Notes: generated by a model from the letters alone, not told the origin. A stretch of 64,000 nucleotides of DNA from Algoriphagus sp. (GCF_024305035.1 NZ_JAMWZB010000015.1:1-64000); one strand, 5' to 3'; positions 37,301 to 46,226 are shown, numbered from the stretch's first letter. A program made the numbers and translations.

Positions 37301-37638
37301 CTCCAAGCGCGATTTCCCCCAACGCCCGCTTGTTCAGTAACATCCTCAAATTGAAAATTTCCTTTATTTAAATAAAGCTTGTTGCTAGTCAGGTTACCGG
37401 TAAAATAAATATCCAACAAGCCATCATTGTTGATGTCTCCTAGCGCAACTCCCCCACCATTGTAATAATTCCGGTAGGTGAAAATGTTAAAATCTTCATC
37501 AAAGGAAAGATCATTGCTAAAGAAAACGCCAGAGCTTTCTGACGATACCTCTTGAAAAAGGGTGGGGGCAGTTTCCTGTGGGGTTGAGCAAGCCACAAGC
37601 CCGACGAAACTTGCTAAATAAAGTGCGTTTATTTTCAT
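34336..37638 (-). CDS. FG-GAP/VCBS beta-propeller lipoprotein with ASPIC/UnbV domain (second paralog)
   Basis: A 1100-residue lipoprotein (C17, LVACS), paralogous along its whole length to its neighbours. Signal peptide and lipobox, a conserved entry segment (FFSNDLSFDEDFNIFTYRNYYNGGG), a first propeller with DxNxDG repeats (about 50-500), the ASPIC/UnbV domain at about 520-590 (IGAQLKAK, GLGEITQLDELIVTWPDG) and a second propeller (about 620-1000) with GDVNADGLEDLY, SDVNGDGFLDLI and LDLNEDGAEDLI. The start codon overlaps the stop of the 194-residue lipoprotein gene by 4 bases (ATGA) and its 3' end overlaps the next paralog by 14 bases. The function is unknown; the pattern suggests a surface-exposed binding protein working with the SusC/SusD pair. 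Confidence 0.88.
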   Translation of the reverse strand: MKINALYLASFVGLVACSTPQETAPTLFQEVSSESSGVFFSNDLSFDEDFNIFTYRNYYNGGGVALGDINNDGLLDIYFTGNLTSNKLYLNKGNFQFEDVTEQAGVGGNRAWSTGVSMADINGDGYLDIYVCNSGDISGDNKQNELFINQGDGTFTEKAEEFGLADQGFSTHAVFFDYDKDGDLDVYLLNNSYQAIGSFNKMQNERPKRDPVGGDKLFRNDGDRFTDVSEEAGIYGSIIGFGLGITIGDVNQDGWPDIFISNDFFERDYLYLNNQDGTFTESLESAMRSISAASMGADIADINGDGLLDIFVTDMLPEPLPRLKQVTTFENWDRFQFNKTHGYHYQFSRNMLHINNGDGTFSELGRMANVEATDWSWGALIFDMDNDGLRDLFVANGIYQDITDLDYLNFIDDEETKIKIISQQGVDYKALIDPIPIHPIPNYAYQNLGDLNFENKAREWGLGQAIHSNGAAYGDLNNDGTLDLVINNVNRPAQIFKNAQKEIAPANNFIQFRLVGKGQNTFAIGAQLKAKAGEQVFYLEQMPNRGFQSSVDPKLTLGLGEITQLDELIVTWPDGSQTILENIQANQLLKLHWKDAQVYQNPSKKSPMGIKFAQVDQNQLNYTHQENPFVDFDRDRLTYHMLSTEGPAFAKGDVNADGLEDLYLGGAKGNPGKLYLATPVGRFVETEQADFLIDAVSEDTDAAFSDVNGDGFLDLIVSSGGNESPRNAPDLADRIYLNDRGGNFTKSLTSGLQQIRGSSSSIQVLDLNEDGAEDLIITERLVPFVYGAPASSQVWINDGKGGFSNQTEELAPDFKEVGMITDAAILDWDQDGLQDLVLVGDWIAPLFFRNTGGKFEKIEMPETDKLKGWYRTVEIADLNADGLPDILLGNQGLNTRFKASAEKPIRLYLNDFDQNGSIEQIFTTSESGKQIPFVLKHELEKQIPEIRKKYVRYTSYNNQSLDQIFDAETLSKSIIEEVNQFESGALINRGAGKFEWKAFPRMAQKTWTFAIEPVDLNEDGILDLILGGNLFGIKPEIGKSDAGFGEVLLGKGDGTFTFLPNAQHGLQLKGDIRAISNLGNNRLLIIKNNDSAEFWNYGID

Positions 37639-38219
37639 GAAGCTTCCTTTTCGAGTTGTTTTTGAACCTTGAGATCAACGATCTCAGCGCGGATGGTGGA
37701 TAGGTCTTTTTTGAAAACCCGAATTCTTCGGTTCCCATCGATTTTGACAAAGGCGATCAGGCTTTTATCCTCATTACTCACTTCAAAAAAACCTTCTCCA
37801 TAGAGTTCTTCAAAATAGCTGACCACATCTGCTCGAAGTTTTTCTACAGCTAATTCCTCATTCCAAGGTGCCCAGCCGTCATAGGTAAATTCTACCGGCA
37901 TTAGGTAGATTTTTTCATCTTCAAACTTAGGATAAAAACGCATCCGGGCAGGATTCCCTGAAGGAAGTTTGGGGATGTATTCCACCGACAATTCAGTCGG
38001 CCCATTGGTCAAAATCCCTTCTTTGTTCAGGTCCCAGCAGGTCTCATAAAATCCCTTTCGATCCATGCCCAATTGCAATCCCAGAAAGAGTTCATTGACT
38101 TCTTTTCCAGAGGCAAGTTCCCGCTCTTCAATCTTTTGATATTCGGATTGGCAGGCTCCTAAAAGAAGGAGAAAAAAGGAAAGTTTAACGAATCGTAAAT
38201 AGTAGCGGTTCCTGATCAT
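37635..38219 (-). CDS. Lipoprotein of unknown family wedged between propeller genes
   Basis: A 194-residue lipoprotein (C23, LLGACQ) that I do not recognise. The mature part is a mixed alpha/beta domain with no cysteine other than C23 and C61 and no evident catalytic motif. It contains FLGLQLGMDRKGFYETCWDLNKEG and a basic C-terminal helix (VQKQLEKEAS). The LG(M)...F...C pattern recalls small periplasmic domains that bind peptides or polymers, but this is only an impression. It overlaps the first propeller gene by 35 bases and the second by 4, so synthesis is probably coupled, and it is likely a dedicated partner of these proteins. Confidence 0.8.
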   Translation of the reverse strand: MIRNRYYLRFVKLSFFLLLLGACQSEYQKIEERELASGKEVNELFLGLQLGMDRKGFYETCWDLNKEGILTNGPTELSVEYIPKLPSGNPARMRFYPKFEDEKIYLMPVEFTYDGWAPWNEELAVEKLRADVVSYFEELYGEGFFEVSNEDKSLIAFVKIDGNRRIRVFKKDLSTIRAEIVDLKVQKQLEKEAS

Positions 38220-41200
38220 TTCTTAAAACGAGTATGTGTGGTTTGTTTTCAATTTCTAGGGTTTCAAAATCTCGGATTTCACCTGAGATGGCTATCCCAC
38301 TGGCTTGAGGGGATAGGACTTCCCATTCTCCTTTAGGGGATTGTTTTAGTACCCAAGCATAACTTCCCAAATTGCTGCCAAGTTCGGGTTTGATCCGAGA
38401 TTGATTTCCTCCTAAAAGCAAGTAGGAATCCCCCTTTGAATCTTGGACAAGATGGCTGGCATAGACAGGGGAGAATTGAACCTCTACCGGCAATTCTTGT
38501 TTTTCAAAACCACTTTTCCCATTATTTATCCAAAGGCTGGTTTCCTGGACGTCAAGCTCCAAAATTAAGGAATTTGAGAGAACTATGGGAGAAAAGAGCT
38601 CCTCCATGGACTTGTCCTTATAGGCGGCATAGGTAGTCAATTGTTTTCTTAAATAAGGGAGTTGACGAATCAACGTATTTTTGCTTAAAAGCGGAAAATT
38701 CCTGCCGTTTTCAAATCGGGTTAGGATTGGGTCCCAAGATCCATTTTGATCAAAGTCCTGAATAAACATTCGGTTTGTGAATGTATTCTGTGAGTTTAAG
38801 CGACTGTTTAATCCGATATTCCCCGCCAATAGATCAGGAAGCCCATCCTTATTGAGATCCTGAACGAGGATTGAATTCCAAAGTCCTCGAGTATTAGCTA
38901 ATCCAAAATCCTCCGTGATTTCCTCAAATTGTCCATTCCCAGTGGTGAAAATCTTGATTCCCATCCATTCCCCTGCTACAATCAATTCCGGCATCCCATC
39001 TTGATTCAAATCCGCCAGTGCACCGCAGGTCAACATTCCTAGTTGAGAAAGTGCCGGATTTGATTTGGTATTGAATTGGACAAATTTTCCATCTCCTTGA
39101 TTTTCCCAGAGATTCAGTCCTACCGCTTCGCCATAGTGAAAGGGAGCCGCACGCTGCCCCAAAATCAAATCCAAATCTTCATCTTGATCCCAATCCAAGG
39201 AAAGGGCAAATGAGGTGGATTGGCTGGGAAAAGTTTGGGAAATTGAAGGGAAGGCTCCAGAGCCGTCATTTAGATACAGGCGGTCTTGATAATGAGGACT
39301 TCCCGCCCCAAATTCTATGCTTCCGCTCACGACCAAAATATCGAGATGTCCATCCTGATTGGCATCAAAAAAATGCGCTCCGATGTCTTCTGATAAGCTG
39401 TTCTCTTCCGAATTGGGGAGAAGATGGGTGGTAAATGAGCCATCTTTAGTCTGAAAAAACAGCTGACTGGGAAATCCTTTAGCTCCCGGCAAAAGCAAGT
39501 CGGACCGACCATCCGAGTTGAGATCTCCAATTTCAACTTTTGGACCTTCGTTGCTGATCGCCCAAAATCGTAAACGATCCCGGTCAAAATCTATAAAATC
39601 ACTTTCTTGGTGTTTGTAGTTAAGGGGGAGATTCACTTTAGCAAATAAGGGGGGGGCTAATTCTGATTTAACTTGGGCCGGCCGCATACTTTCTTGGGTC
39701 AATTTCAGTGTTTGATTGCTCGGAATCTCAGTAAGGATACTTTGGAGATTGTTGGGCCAGTCGATGATTATCGAGTCGACTAGGGTGAAGTTGCCCAATC
39801 CAAAATGTACCAAGGGGTCAACGGAGGACAGGTAGCCTTTCACCGCTTGATATTCTTGGGTGAAGGTTTGATTTTCAACTTTAAGTGTGATTTTAGCACC
39901 AAATTCACTACCCAGATCAAACTTTAAGTAATTACCCAGCCCAAGTTCGATGGCTCTATTTTTATAAACTCCAGCCTCTGAATTGAGATTATTTACGACT
40001 AAATCGAGATCACCGTCATTGTCCAGATCTCCGTAAGCAGCTCCGGTGCTGAAGGTGAGTTGATCTAATCCAGCGGTGGCCGCTTGGTTTTCAAAATTCC
40101 AGTTTCCAAGGTTTTTGAACCAGTAGTTTTGTAAGGGGTTGGAGGGGAATTCGTCAATCATTTTGCTAATCAGCAGGGAATCAGATTTATTTTGCCGAGC
40201 CTCTTCTTGCTTATCCAGGTAGAAGTCTACAAAGTCGAAATCAGTGAGGTCTTTGACAATTCCATTGGCCACAAATACATCTTTCCACCCATCCAGATCC
40301 GCGTCAAAAATCAAGGCTCCCCAGCTCCAATCCGTAGCATGCATGCCAGTCAACCGGCTGATTTCTGCAAAAAGCGGTTCACCAGTCTCCGGATGCTTGC
40401 CCAGATTTTTCTGAAGTGTGTTTCGGGTAAATTGACGATGGTAGCCTGCCTTGAAATTTGCCTGATATTTATCCCATTCTTCAAACGGAGTTTTGGTTTT
40501 GATCCGAGCCAGATCTTCAGGCAGCATTTCTGTCACAAAAACATCCGCAAGCCCATCATTATCCAAATCGGCTATATCCGCACCCATTGATCCGAGACTG
40601 ATTTCAGGCATGGCTTCGGGCAGGATCTCTCTGAAAGTCCCGTCTTGATTGTTGAGGTAGAGGTAATCTCGCTCAAAAAAATCATTGGAAACGTACATAT
40701 CCGGCCAATTGTCTCCATCAAGATCCGCCACAGTAACACCCAGTCCATAGCCAATGCTACTGCCATAAATTCCTGCCTCTTCACTCACATCAGTAAAATG
40801 ATCTCCGTCATTTCTATACAGCTTATTTCCTCCCTCCGGGTCCCGGGTTTCCCGTTGTCCCTCGCGTAAGTCATAGATGCCTACCGATCTCCCTGAGTTG
40901 CTGAGGAGATAGAAGTCCAAATCACCGTCTTTGTCAAAATCAAAAAATACGGCATGCTGGGAAAGACCTTGATCATCCAAGCCGTAGGCTTTGGACATTT
41001 CTTTAAAAGTCAAGTCACCTTGATTAATAAATAACTCATTGTGTCGTTTTTCACCTCCTGGAGGGCCTGATTTGCAGATGTAAAGGTCGATTTGACCATC
41101 CCCATTAATGTCGGCCATACTCACTCCTGTAGTCCAATATCCGTTGGACTCCAGACCGGCAGACCCGGTAATGTCCTTGAACTTAAAGTCTCCTTGGTTG

Positions 41201-41472
41201 AGATATAATTTGTTTGAGCCTTGATTTCCGGCCAAAAAAATATCAATCAGTCCATCCTTGTTGATGTCTCCTAACGCAACACCTGCACCGTTGTAAAAAT
41301 TTCGGAAAGTATAGGGATTGATTTCTTCGGAATAGCGAAGGTCATTTCTAAAGTCTATTCCACTAAGATCGGAGTCGATACGAGAAAAAAGTGTAGGGGT
41401 TTCCTCGCTCTCCTTAGCACAGGAGAGTAGAAAGAGAATATTTAGCAGGAAGAAAATTATCCTGGGTTTCAT
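38185..41472 (-). CDS. FG-GAP/VCBS beta-propeller lipoprotein with ASPIC/UnbV domain (first paralog)
   Basis: A 1095-residue lipoprotein from the ATG at 41472 (lipobox LFLLSC, C18). A longer GTG start at 41499 is rejected because it lies inside the terminator stem after susD. Same architecture as its two neighbours: N-terminal GVALGDINKDGLIDIF and further DxNxDG repeats, ASPIC/UnbV at about 525-590 (FGAKITLKV, FGLGNFTLVDSIIIDWP), then a second propeller (GDLNSDGRSDLL, FDANQDGHLDIL, QDLNKDGLPDLL). The ASPIC domain here seems the most divergent. First gene after susCD and separated from it by a terminator, so it may be expressed at a lower or conditional level. Confidence 0.88.
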   Translation of the reverse strand: MKPRIIFFLLNILFLLSCAKESEETPTLFSRIDSDLSGIDFRNDLRYSEEINPYTFRNFYNGAGVALGDINKDGLIDIFLAGNQGSNKLYLNQGDFKFKDITGSAGLESNGYWTTGVSMADINGDGQIDLYICKSGPPGGEKRHNELFINQGDLTFKEMSKAYGLDDQGLSQHAVFFDFDKDGDLDFYLLSNSGRSVGIYDLREGQRETRDPEGGNKLYRNDGDHFTDVSEEAGIYGSSIGYGLGVTVADLDGDNWPDMYVSNDFFERDYLYLNNQDGTFREILPEAMPEISLGSMGADIADLDNDGLADVFVTEMLPEDLARIKTKTPFEEWDKYQANFKAGYHRQFTRNTLQKNLGKHPETGEPLFAEISRLTGMHATDWSWGALIFDADLDGWKDVFVANGIVKDLTDFDFVDFYLDKQEEARQNKSDSLLISKMIDEFPSNPLQNYWFKNLGNWNFENQAATAGLDQLTFSTGAAYGDLDNDGDLDLVVNNLNSEAGVYKNRAIELGLGNYLKFDLGSEFGAKITLKVENQTFTQEYQAVKGYLSSVDPLVHFGLGNFTLVDSIIIDWPNNLQSILTEIPSNQTLKLTQESMRPAQVKSELAPPLFAKVNLPLNYKHQESDFIDFDRDRLRFWAISNEGPKVEIGDLNSDGRSDLLLPGAKGFPSQLFFQTKDGSFTTHLLPNSEENSLSEDIGAHFFDANQDGHLDILVVSGSIEFGAGSPHYQDRLYLNDGSGAFPSISQTFPSQSTSFALSLDWDQDEDLDLILGQRAAPFHYGEAVGLNLWENQGDGKFVQFNTKSNPALSQLGMLTCGALADLNQDGMPELIVAGEWMGIKIFTTGNGQFEEITEDFGLANTRGLWNSILVQDLNKDGLPDLLAGNIGLNSRLNSQNTFTNRMFIQDFDQNGSWDPILTRFENGRNFPLLSKNTLIRQLPYLRKQLTTYAAYKDKSMEELFSPIVLSNSLILELDVQETSLWINNGKSGFEKQELPVEVQFSPVYASHLVQDSKGDSYLLLGGNQSRIKPELGSNLGSYAWVLKQSPKGEWEVLSPQASGIAISGEIRDFETLEIENKPHILVLRNDQEPLLFTIR

Positions 41473-41481
41473 GGGTGATTT

Positions 41482-41517
41482 AAAAAAAAGGAAGTGCACA
41501 TTGGTACACTTCCTTTT
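41482..41517 (-). terminator. Intrinsic terminator between susD and the first propeller gene
   Basis: An 11-bp perfect stem (AAAAGGAAGTG and CACTTCCTTTT) with a 10-base loop, followed on the minus strand by a run of T. It lies 20 bases after the susD stop and 10 bases before the next ATG. It could attenuate transcription of the downstream lipoprotein genes. Confidence 0.85.
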
Positions 41518-41536
41518 AGCTTATTTGGTTAGACTA

Positions 41537-43027
41537 TTAATAACCTGGATTCTGAGTCAGCGTAGGGTTAGCATTGATTTGCTGCAAAGGAATAGGGAAT
41601 AAAGCTCTGAATGGCTCTGATTGCCCTTTTTCCCACCATGGCTCATTCCATTTTCCAAATCGAATCAGGTCAGTTCTTCGGGATGCTTCAGCGAAGAATT
41701 CAAATCCTCTTTCGTTGAAAATATCATCCAAAGTTAATGCACCTAATGGGTCCAAACCGGCTCGTTCTCTAACCATATTGAATGGCTCAAGCGCTTCAGA
41801 TGCATTTCCTTGACGGAAAGCAGCTTCTGCTTTGGTCAGATACATATCACTTAATCGGATCAAAGGATAATCATTACTTAGGTTCGAAGATGCACCAGAG
41901 GCGATTTCATATTTTCCTACCCGAACACCAGCTTGTCTTAGCGCGTTTGGGGCTAATTGGTTAATCTCTGGAGTGAAGGTTAATGGCTCACCGTCGGGAT
42001 CACTATCTTCAGCGGAGATGTCATTGAGTCGGGTTCCATCCGAAGCAAATTGTGGTCCTACAAGGAAAGAGTTCTTTCGGACATCCTCATCATCGAAGGA
42101 ATTGTAAAACTCTTCCAGTGAAGCATATCCATTCCAAGGCTGCTCTTGTAAATCATAAGTAGCCTGATTTGAATAATGGAGTGTCATCTGTGCGATGTTG
42201 AACCCTCCAGCGTTATTCTCATCATAAGGCAGGGTCAGGATATTTTCTGTTGAACCTCCATTTCTAGTTGCAAAGTTTGCAAAATAGTTTTGAGAAAGAG
42301 AGTAAAGCCCGCTATTGATCACCACGTCTGCAGCTGCTTCTGCATCAGCCCATCTTGGAGTTCCCGTGTAGACTTCCGCGTTTAGGTAAAGCTTTGCCAA
42401 AACAGCATGTGCAGAATAGTAATTCAAGGTCGTTTTGGTATCTTCTTTTGGTAGTAAATCCACATTTTCCAAAATGGAAGCTTCGATGAAATCGAATACC
42501 TCTTGTCGAGAATTATTGGAGGGGTTTCCCTCCAAGTCATCCTCAGTGATGATGGGGACATTACCAAAGCTGTCGATCAGCCAAGAATACACCAAAGCTC
42601 TTAACACACGCAATTCTGCGGTGAGTAGCTCTACGTCCCGGTAAGCTACAATCAGGTTGTTGATCTCACCAATTGCGGTGTAACAATAAGCCCAAGAATT
42701 GTTGAAGGCTTCGTCAGAAGGCTGCCAAGTGTGTCTGTGCATTCTCAGCCATAATCCGCCATCTTCCCAATCGGCTCCCTTTTGGGGGATTGCCATCTCG
42801 TCAGAAGAGACTTCGTAAATGGACCAAATACTGTTATGAGATCCCCAGCTCCCGACGATTCGAGAGTAGGCAGAGGCTTTCAAGACATCAATCAATACCG
42901 GATTGTTGCTATTATTTACCTCTTCTTGCGTAATCCCATCCAGCACCTCTTGATCCAACTCCCAGCATGATCCCAGCATCAATGTCGCAGGGATCAAAAG
43001 AAAGGTTTTTCTAAATGATTTAAACAT
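41537..43027 (-). CDS. SusD/RagB-family nutrient-binding lipoprotein
   Basis: Outer-membrane lipoprotein of 496 residues (lipobox MLGSC, C21) that caps the SusC barrel and binds its ligand. The N-terminal SusD_like helical region (about 25-220) contains TPR-like helices (ELRVLRALVYSWLIDSFGNVPII), and the C-terminal SusD region has the conserved YPLIRLSDMYLTKAEA (386-401) and the NERGFEFFAEASRRTDLIRFGKW element (about 440-462). It lies 19 bases after susC. The ligand is unknown: the locus encodes no glycan-degrading enzymes, so a non-polysaccharide substrate is possible. Confidence 0.94.
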   Translation of the reverse strand: MFKSFRKTFLLIPATLMLGSCWELDQEVLDGITQEEVNNSNNPVLIDVLKASAYSRIVGSWGSHNSIWSIYEVSSDEMAIPQKGADWEDGGLWLRMHRHTWQPSDEAFNNSWAYCYTAIGEINNLIVAYRDVELLTAELRVLRALVYSWLIDSFGNVPIITEDDLEGNPSNNSRQEVFDFIEASILENVDLLPKEDTKTTLNYYSAHAVLAKLYLNAEVYTGTPRWADAEAAADVVINSGLYSLSQNYFANFATRNGGSTENILTLPYDENNAGGFNIAQMTLHYSNQATYDLQEQPWNGYASLEEFYNSFDDEDVRKNSFLVGPQFASDGTRLNDISAEDSDPDGEPLTFTPEINQLAPNALRQAGVRVGKYEIASGASSNLSNDYPLIRLSDMYLTKAEAAFRQGNASEALEPFNMVRERAGLDPLGALTLDDIFNERGFEFFAEASRRTDLIRFGKWNEPWWEKGQSEPFRALFPIPLQQINANPTLTQNPGY

Positions 43028-43046
43028 ATCTCTGTATTTTGATTGA

Positions 43047-46037
43047 TTATTTGAAGTTTAAAGAAAGGCCTAGGGTAAATGAGCGAGTAAGGAAATAAGT
43101 ATTTCTTCGCTCAATACCCGGAGAAAGCGAAGTGGTAAATCCATCTCCGTTTTCCAAATCCGTTACTCTTGCCTCTGGATCAATTCCTGAATAGTTGGTA
43201 ATGGTAAACAGGTTTTGTCCAGCAAAGTATACTCTTAAAGAACCTAAATTGGGGGAATTGGTTTTGAAGTTATAACCAATTTCCATGTTGTCCAGACGGA
43301 CAAAGCTTGCATCTTCTACATAGGAACTATTGAAGGTCGGAGTAGAAGTAATGAAGGGATCAGTAGGCGTTTTATCGGTAACTACCGAATTCCAAGTCAC
43401 GGAAGCCCCGTCTGCATTTTCATAGAATCCTCTGTAGGAGTTGTACAAGTCATGACCCCAAACTCCTCTTAAGAAGAAATTTAAGGTGAACTGTCTCCAA
43501 GCGAAGTTGTTGGCAAAACCAAACTCACCTTTTGGAAGTCCGTTACCCAATCGTTCAAATTCATCTGGATTGGTGGTTGAAAGGATGTATTCGCCAGATT
43601 CAGAAATGCCTTCTAATCTCGGTCCATAAATGTCACCCAAAGTCTGGCCTACTCGGTTGTAGATGATTGGGTTGTTGTTTTGTCCTGGAGAGCCTGGCGT
43701 TGCAAAACGCAACTCATCAAAACCAAGACCTGAAGCAGACAAGCTTTCGATTTGAGTTTTCTGATAGATGGTGAAGTTACCGCTCGGTGTCCAAACAACC
43801 TCTCTGAGGTTTAGTCCGTTTACCGCAACTGCAAATTCAAATCCTGCATTACTCAAATCGGCCAAATTGACCCAGGTGCTACCTACGGTATTGAATCGTC
43901 CTGGATCAAAAATATTGGGTCCACCTCCTACGGGTACATTGAATAACAAGTCTGAAATATTTCGGGTATAGTAGTCCATGCTACCGGTTACCTTATTGTC
44001 CCATATTCCAAAGTCAAGCCCAACGTTAAACTCTCGCTTGGTTTCCCACTTCAAAAATCGGTTCGGGTTGGAGTTTTGTACGATACCAACATACACGTCA
44101 TCAGTAGTCAGAGGGTCACCATCCAAGTCAATTCGGTTTCCATTTCCGAAAACTCCCAGGGCAAGGGTTGGAGAAGGAGGTAGGTTACCGGTCACGCCAT
44201 AGGATACTCTAGGCTTGAATTGAGAAAATACACCCATGTCGAATAACTGAGTAAAGTCTGATCCTACAGAGAATGCAGGGAACACTCCGGTTTGATTTTC
44301 AGGTCCAAAACCAGAGTAGGTTTCTGCCCTTACCGATGCTGAGACAAATAAGTAATTATTGTAATTGAAGTTTGCTCTACCGAAGATAGAGTTCAATTGA
44401 TCCTCATTAGCATAGGAGTACATGTTGGTAAAGTTACCTACACGAATCGCTCCAGCCCCTAAGTTATCCCAGCCAGTATCAAAAAGAAACTGTCTGGATC
44501 TTGCTCCAAATCCTTGATTTTTGGTGGTTTGAGTACCCACTCCACCTAACAATGCCAAATTCAATCCATCAAATAGATCAACTTCATAACGAAGAGTGGA
44601 TTCAAAGATTTGTTGTCTTCTGTCATTGGTGATTCGTTCTGCAGAACCTCTAGATCCTAAGCCTACTTGAAAATCTTGTCTTGACCAGAAACCACCAATC
44701 AAATCATTACTTCTGTCTTCAGAATACTGCGCTGAAACCGTCAAATTCGGTAAAATATCATATTCCGCACGGTAAGAGGTCAAGGCAGTCTTTCGTTCGT
44801 TTCTGAATTTTTGCTGATTGATCATCGCTACCGGATTGTAGAAGTCAAATAGGTCGCGTTGGAAATAGCCTCCAAATCGTTCATTAGCATCTTCAGTATC
44901 CTCAAAAATAGGCGCAGTTGGATTGTAAATAGTCGCATATCTGAATGCCGCATCATTGATGGAGTTTGATTCAATCGTACTGAAAGATAGGTTTACGTTC
45001 ATTCTCAACTTATTATCAAAAGCAGCTTGAGAAAGATTGATTCTGGTATTGATCCGGTCATTGGATGAGCCTTTTACGATCCCGTTATTGCTACGATAGT
45101 TGACAGCAGCCAAGTAATTCGTATTATTAAATCCACCGGAAACACTGGCATTGGTCGTGTAAGAATAAGCATCACGGATTAGCTCTTGTCTCCAATCGGT
45201 TTCGCTCCCAAAATCCGTACCTCCTCTTGCCACAAATTCCTCTGCAGAAAGTATGGGGATCAAATTAGCGGCTTGATCCAACGTTCCAAACGAGTTGATG
45301 TTGACTTCAGCTCTTCCTTCTTTACTTCCTTTTTTGGTGGTCGTAATCAAAATCACACCCGATGAACCTCTCGCACCGTAGATTGCTGCGGCAGAACCAT
45401 CTTTTAATACATCGATAGACTGAATGTCATTGGGGTCAACGTTTTCCAGGGATGCTCCAATGACGCCATCTAATACAATTAATGGGGAAGAGTTTGCCCC
45501 GAAAGTGGAAAGACCACGAAGACGAATATTGAATCCGGCATTAGGGTTACCACCTGGTCGAGTGATGGATAGACCGGCTACTTTACCTTGTAGCAATTGA
45601 GCCGGGTTAGACACATTACCTCGGTTGAAGTCCTCCGGTGAAACACCCACTACTGCAGAGGTAATTTCCTTTTTATCTTGAGAACCATAACCAATGACTA
45701 CCGCCTCTTCCAGACTTTGGATATCTTCTTCGAGGTTGATAGTGAAGGTACTTTGGCTACCAATCTCTACTTCTTGAGTGAGGTAACCGACGAACGATAC
45801 CACGAGAATTTCATCTCCTGGTCTTACTTCCAGCGTGAACTTCCCGTCAAGGTCGGTAGGCACGCCACGTGTGGTGCCTTTGATCAAGACGGTCGCACCT
45901 GGAACAGGGTCTCCAAAGGAAGCATCCAGGACAGTACCCGTGATGGTTCTACTTTGGGCATTGGCTACTAGCGTAGCTCCAAAAAGGAGCGTGATCGCCA
46001 GCATCAATGTCTTTGCTTTTTGTAAATAATTTCTCAT
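43047..46037 (-). CDS. SusC/RagA-family TonB-dependent outer-membrane transporter
   Basis: A 996-residue TonB-dependent importer. The in-frame TTG at 46088 is rejected: the ATG at 46037 begins the signal peptide (RNYLQKAK then a hydrophobic stretch ending ANAQ), and the -7 box at 46086-46093 would overlap the longer form. A carboxypeptidase-regulatory-like domain lies at about 30-105, a TonB-box-like EEAVVIGYG near 107-115, a plug domain at 116-225 (LLQGKVAGLSI, IRLRGLSTF, SPLIVLDGV, YGARGSSGVILITTK) and the 22-strand barrel to the C-terminus (FTLGLSLNFK). It imports the ligand captured by SusD using proton-motive force via TonB. Confidence 0.95.
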   Translation of the reverse strand: MRNYLQKAKTLMLAITLLFGATLVANAQSRTITGTVLDASFGDPVPGATVLIKGTTRGVPTDLDGKFTLEVRPGDEILVVSFVGYLTQEVEIGSQSTFTINLEEDIQSLEEAVVIGYGSQDKKEITSAVVGVSPEDFNRGNVSNPAQLLQGKVAGLSITRPGGNPNAGFNIRLRGLSTFGANSSPLIVLDGVIGASLENVDPNDIQSIDVLKDGSAAAIYGARGSSGVILITTTKKGSKEGRAEVNINSFGTLDQAANLIPILSAEEFVARGGTDFGSETDWRQELIRDAYSYTTNASVSGGFNNTNYLAAVNYRSNNGIVKGSSNDRINTRINLSQAAFDNKLRMNVNLSFSTIESNSINDAAFRYATIYNPTAPIFEDTEDANERFGGYFQRDLFDFYNPVAMINQQKFRNERKTALTSYRAEYDILPNLTVSAQYSEDRSNDLIGGFWSRQDFQVGLGSRGSAERITNDRRQQIFESTLRYEVDLFDGLNLALLGGVGTQTTKNQGFGARSRQFLFDTGWDNLGAGAIRVGNFTNMYSYANEDQLNSIFGRANFNYNNYLFVSASVRAETYSGFGPENQTGVFPAFSVGSDFTQLFDMGVFSQFKPRVSYGVTGNLPPSPTLALGVFGNGNRIDLDGDPLTTDDVYVGIVQNSNPNRFLKWETKREFNVGLDFGIWDNKVTGSMDYYTRNISDLLFNVPVGGGPNIFDPGRFNTVGSTWVNLADLSNAGFEFAVAVNGLNLREVVWTPSGNFTIYQKTQIESLSASGLGFDELRFATPGSPGQNNNPIIYNRVGQTLGDIYGPRLEGISESGEYILSTTNPDEFERLGNGLPKGEFGFANNFAWRQFTLNFFLRGVWGHDLYNSYRGFYENADGASVTWNSVVTDKTPTDPFITSTPTFNSSYVEDASFVRLDNMEIGYNFKTNSPNLGSLRVYFAGQNLFTITNYSGIDPEARVTDLENGDGFTTSLSPGIERRNTYFLTRSFTLGLSLNFK

Positions 46038-46085
46038 AGGGTTTTTTGTTTTTGAAAAAGCGAAATAGGTATGAGTACTTAATTT

Positions 46086-46093
46086 CAAACCTA
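46086..46093 (-). promoter_or_regulatory. -7 promoter element of susC
   Basis: TAGGTTTG on the minus strand matches TAnnTTTG and predicts a leader of about 40 bases to the ATG at 46037. A TTG lies 25 bases further upstream (46121-46119), a little wide for the usual -33 spacing. Confidence 0.45.
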
Positions 46094-46226
46094 ATGTGAC
46101 GCATTAATTTTAATTTTGCAATTGTTAACAAATGGCTTTAGTGATTGTTGAAAAACAGACAATTAACAGAATAATGTATATTTTAATGAATTGTTAGTGA
46201 ATTGTTAAATTAAGTATAAAGACACT

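Noticed and set aside
32000..41000. Many open frames of 60-130 codons opposite the propeller genes
   Set aside because: They are shadows: the repeated DxNxDG codons create long open antisense frames rich in S, P, H and I without domains.
31068..41472. Repeat-like DNA in the propeller genes taken as tandem repeats or CRISPR
   Set aside because: The similarity is at the protein level (calcium-binding loops) with irregular spacing and diverged DNA; no direct-repeat/spacer pattern exists.
46111..46118. TAATTTTG as plus-strand promoter for the DUF5686 gene
   Set aside because: It lies about 400 bases before the start codon, has no -33 element and is in very AT-rich DNA where such matches arise by chance.
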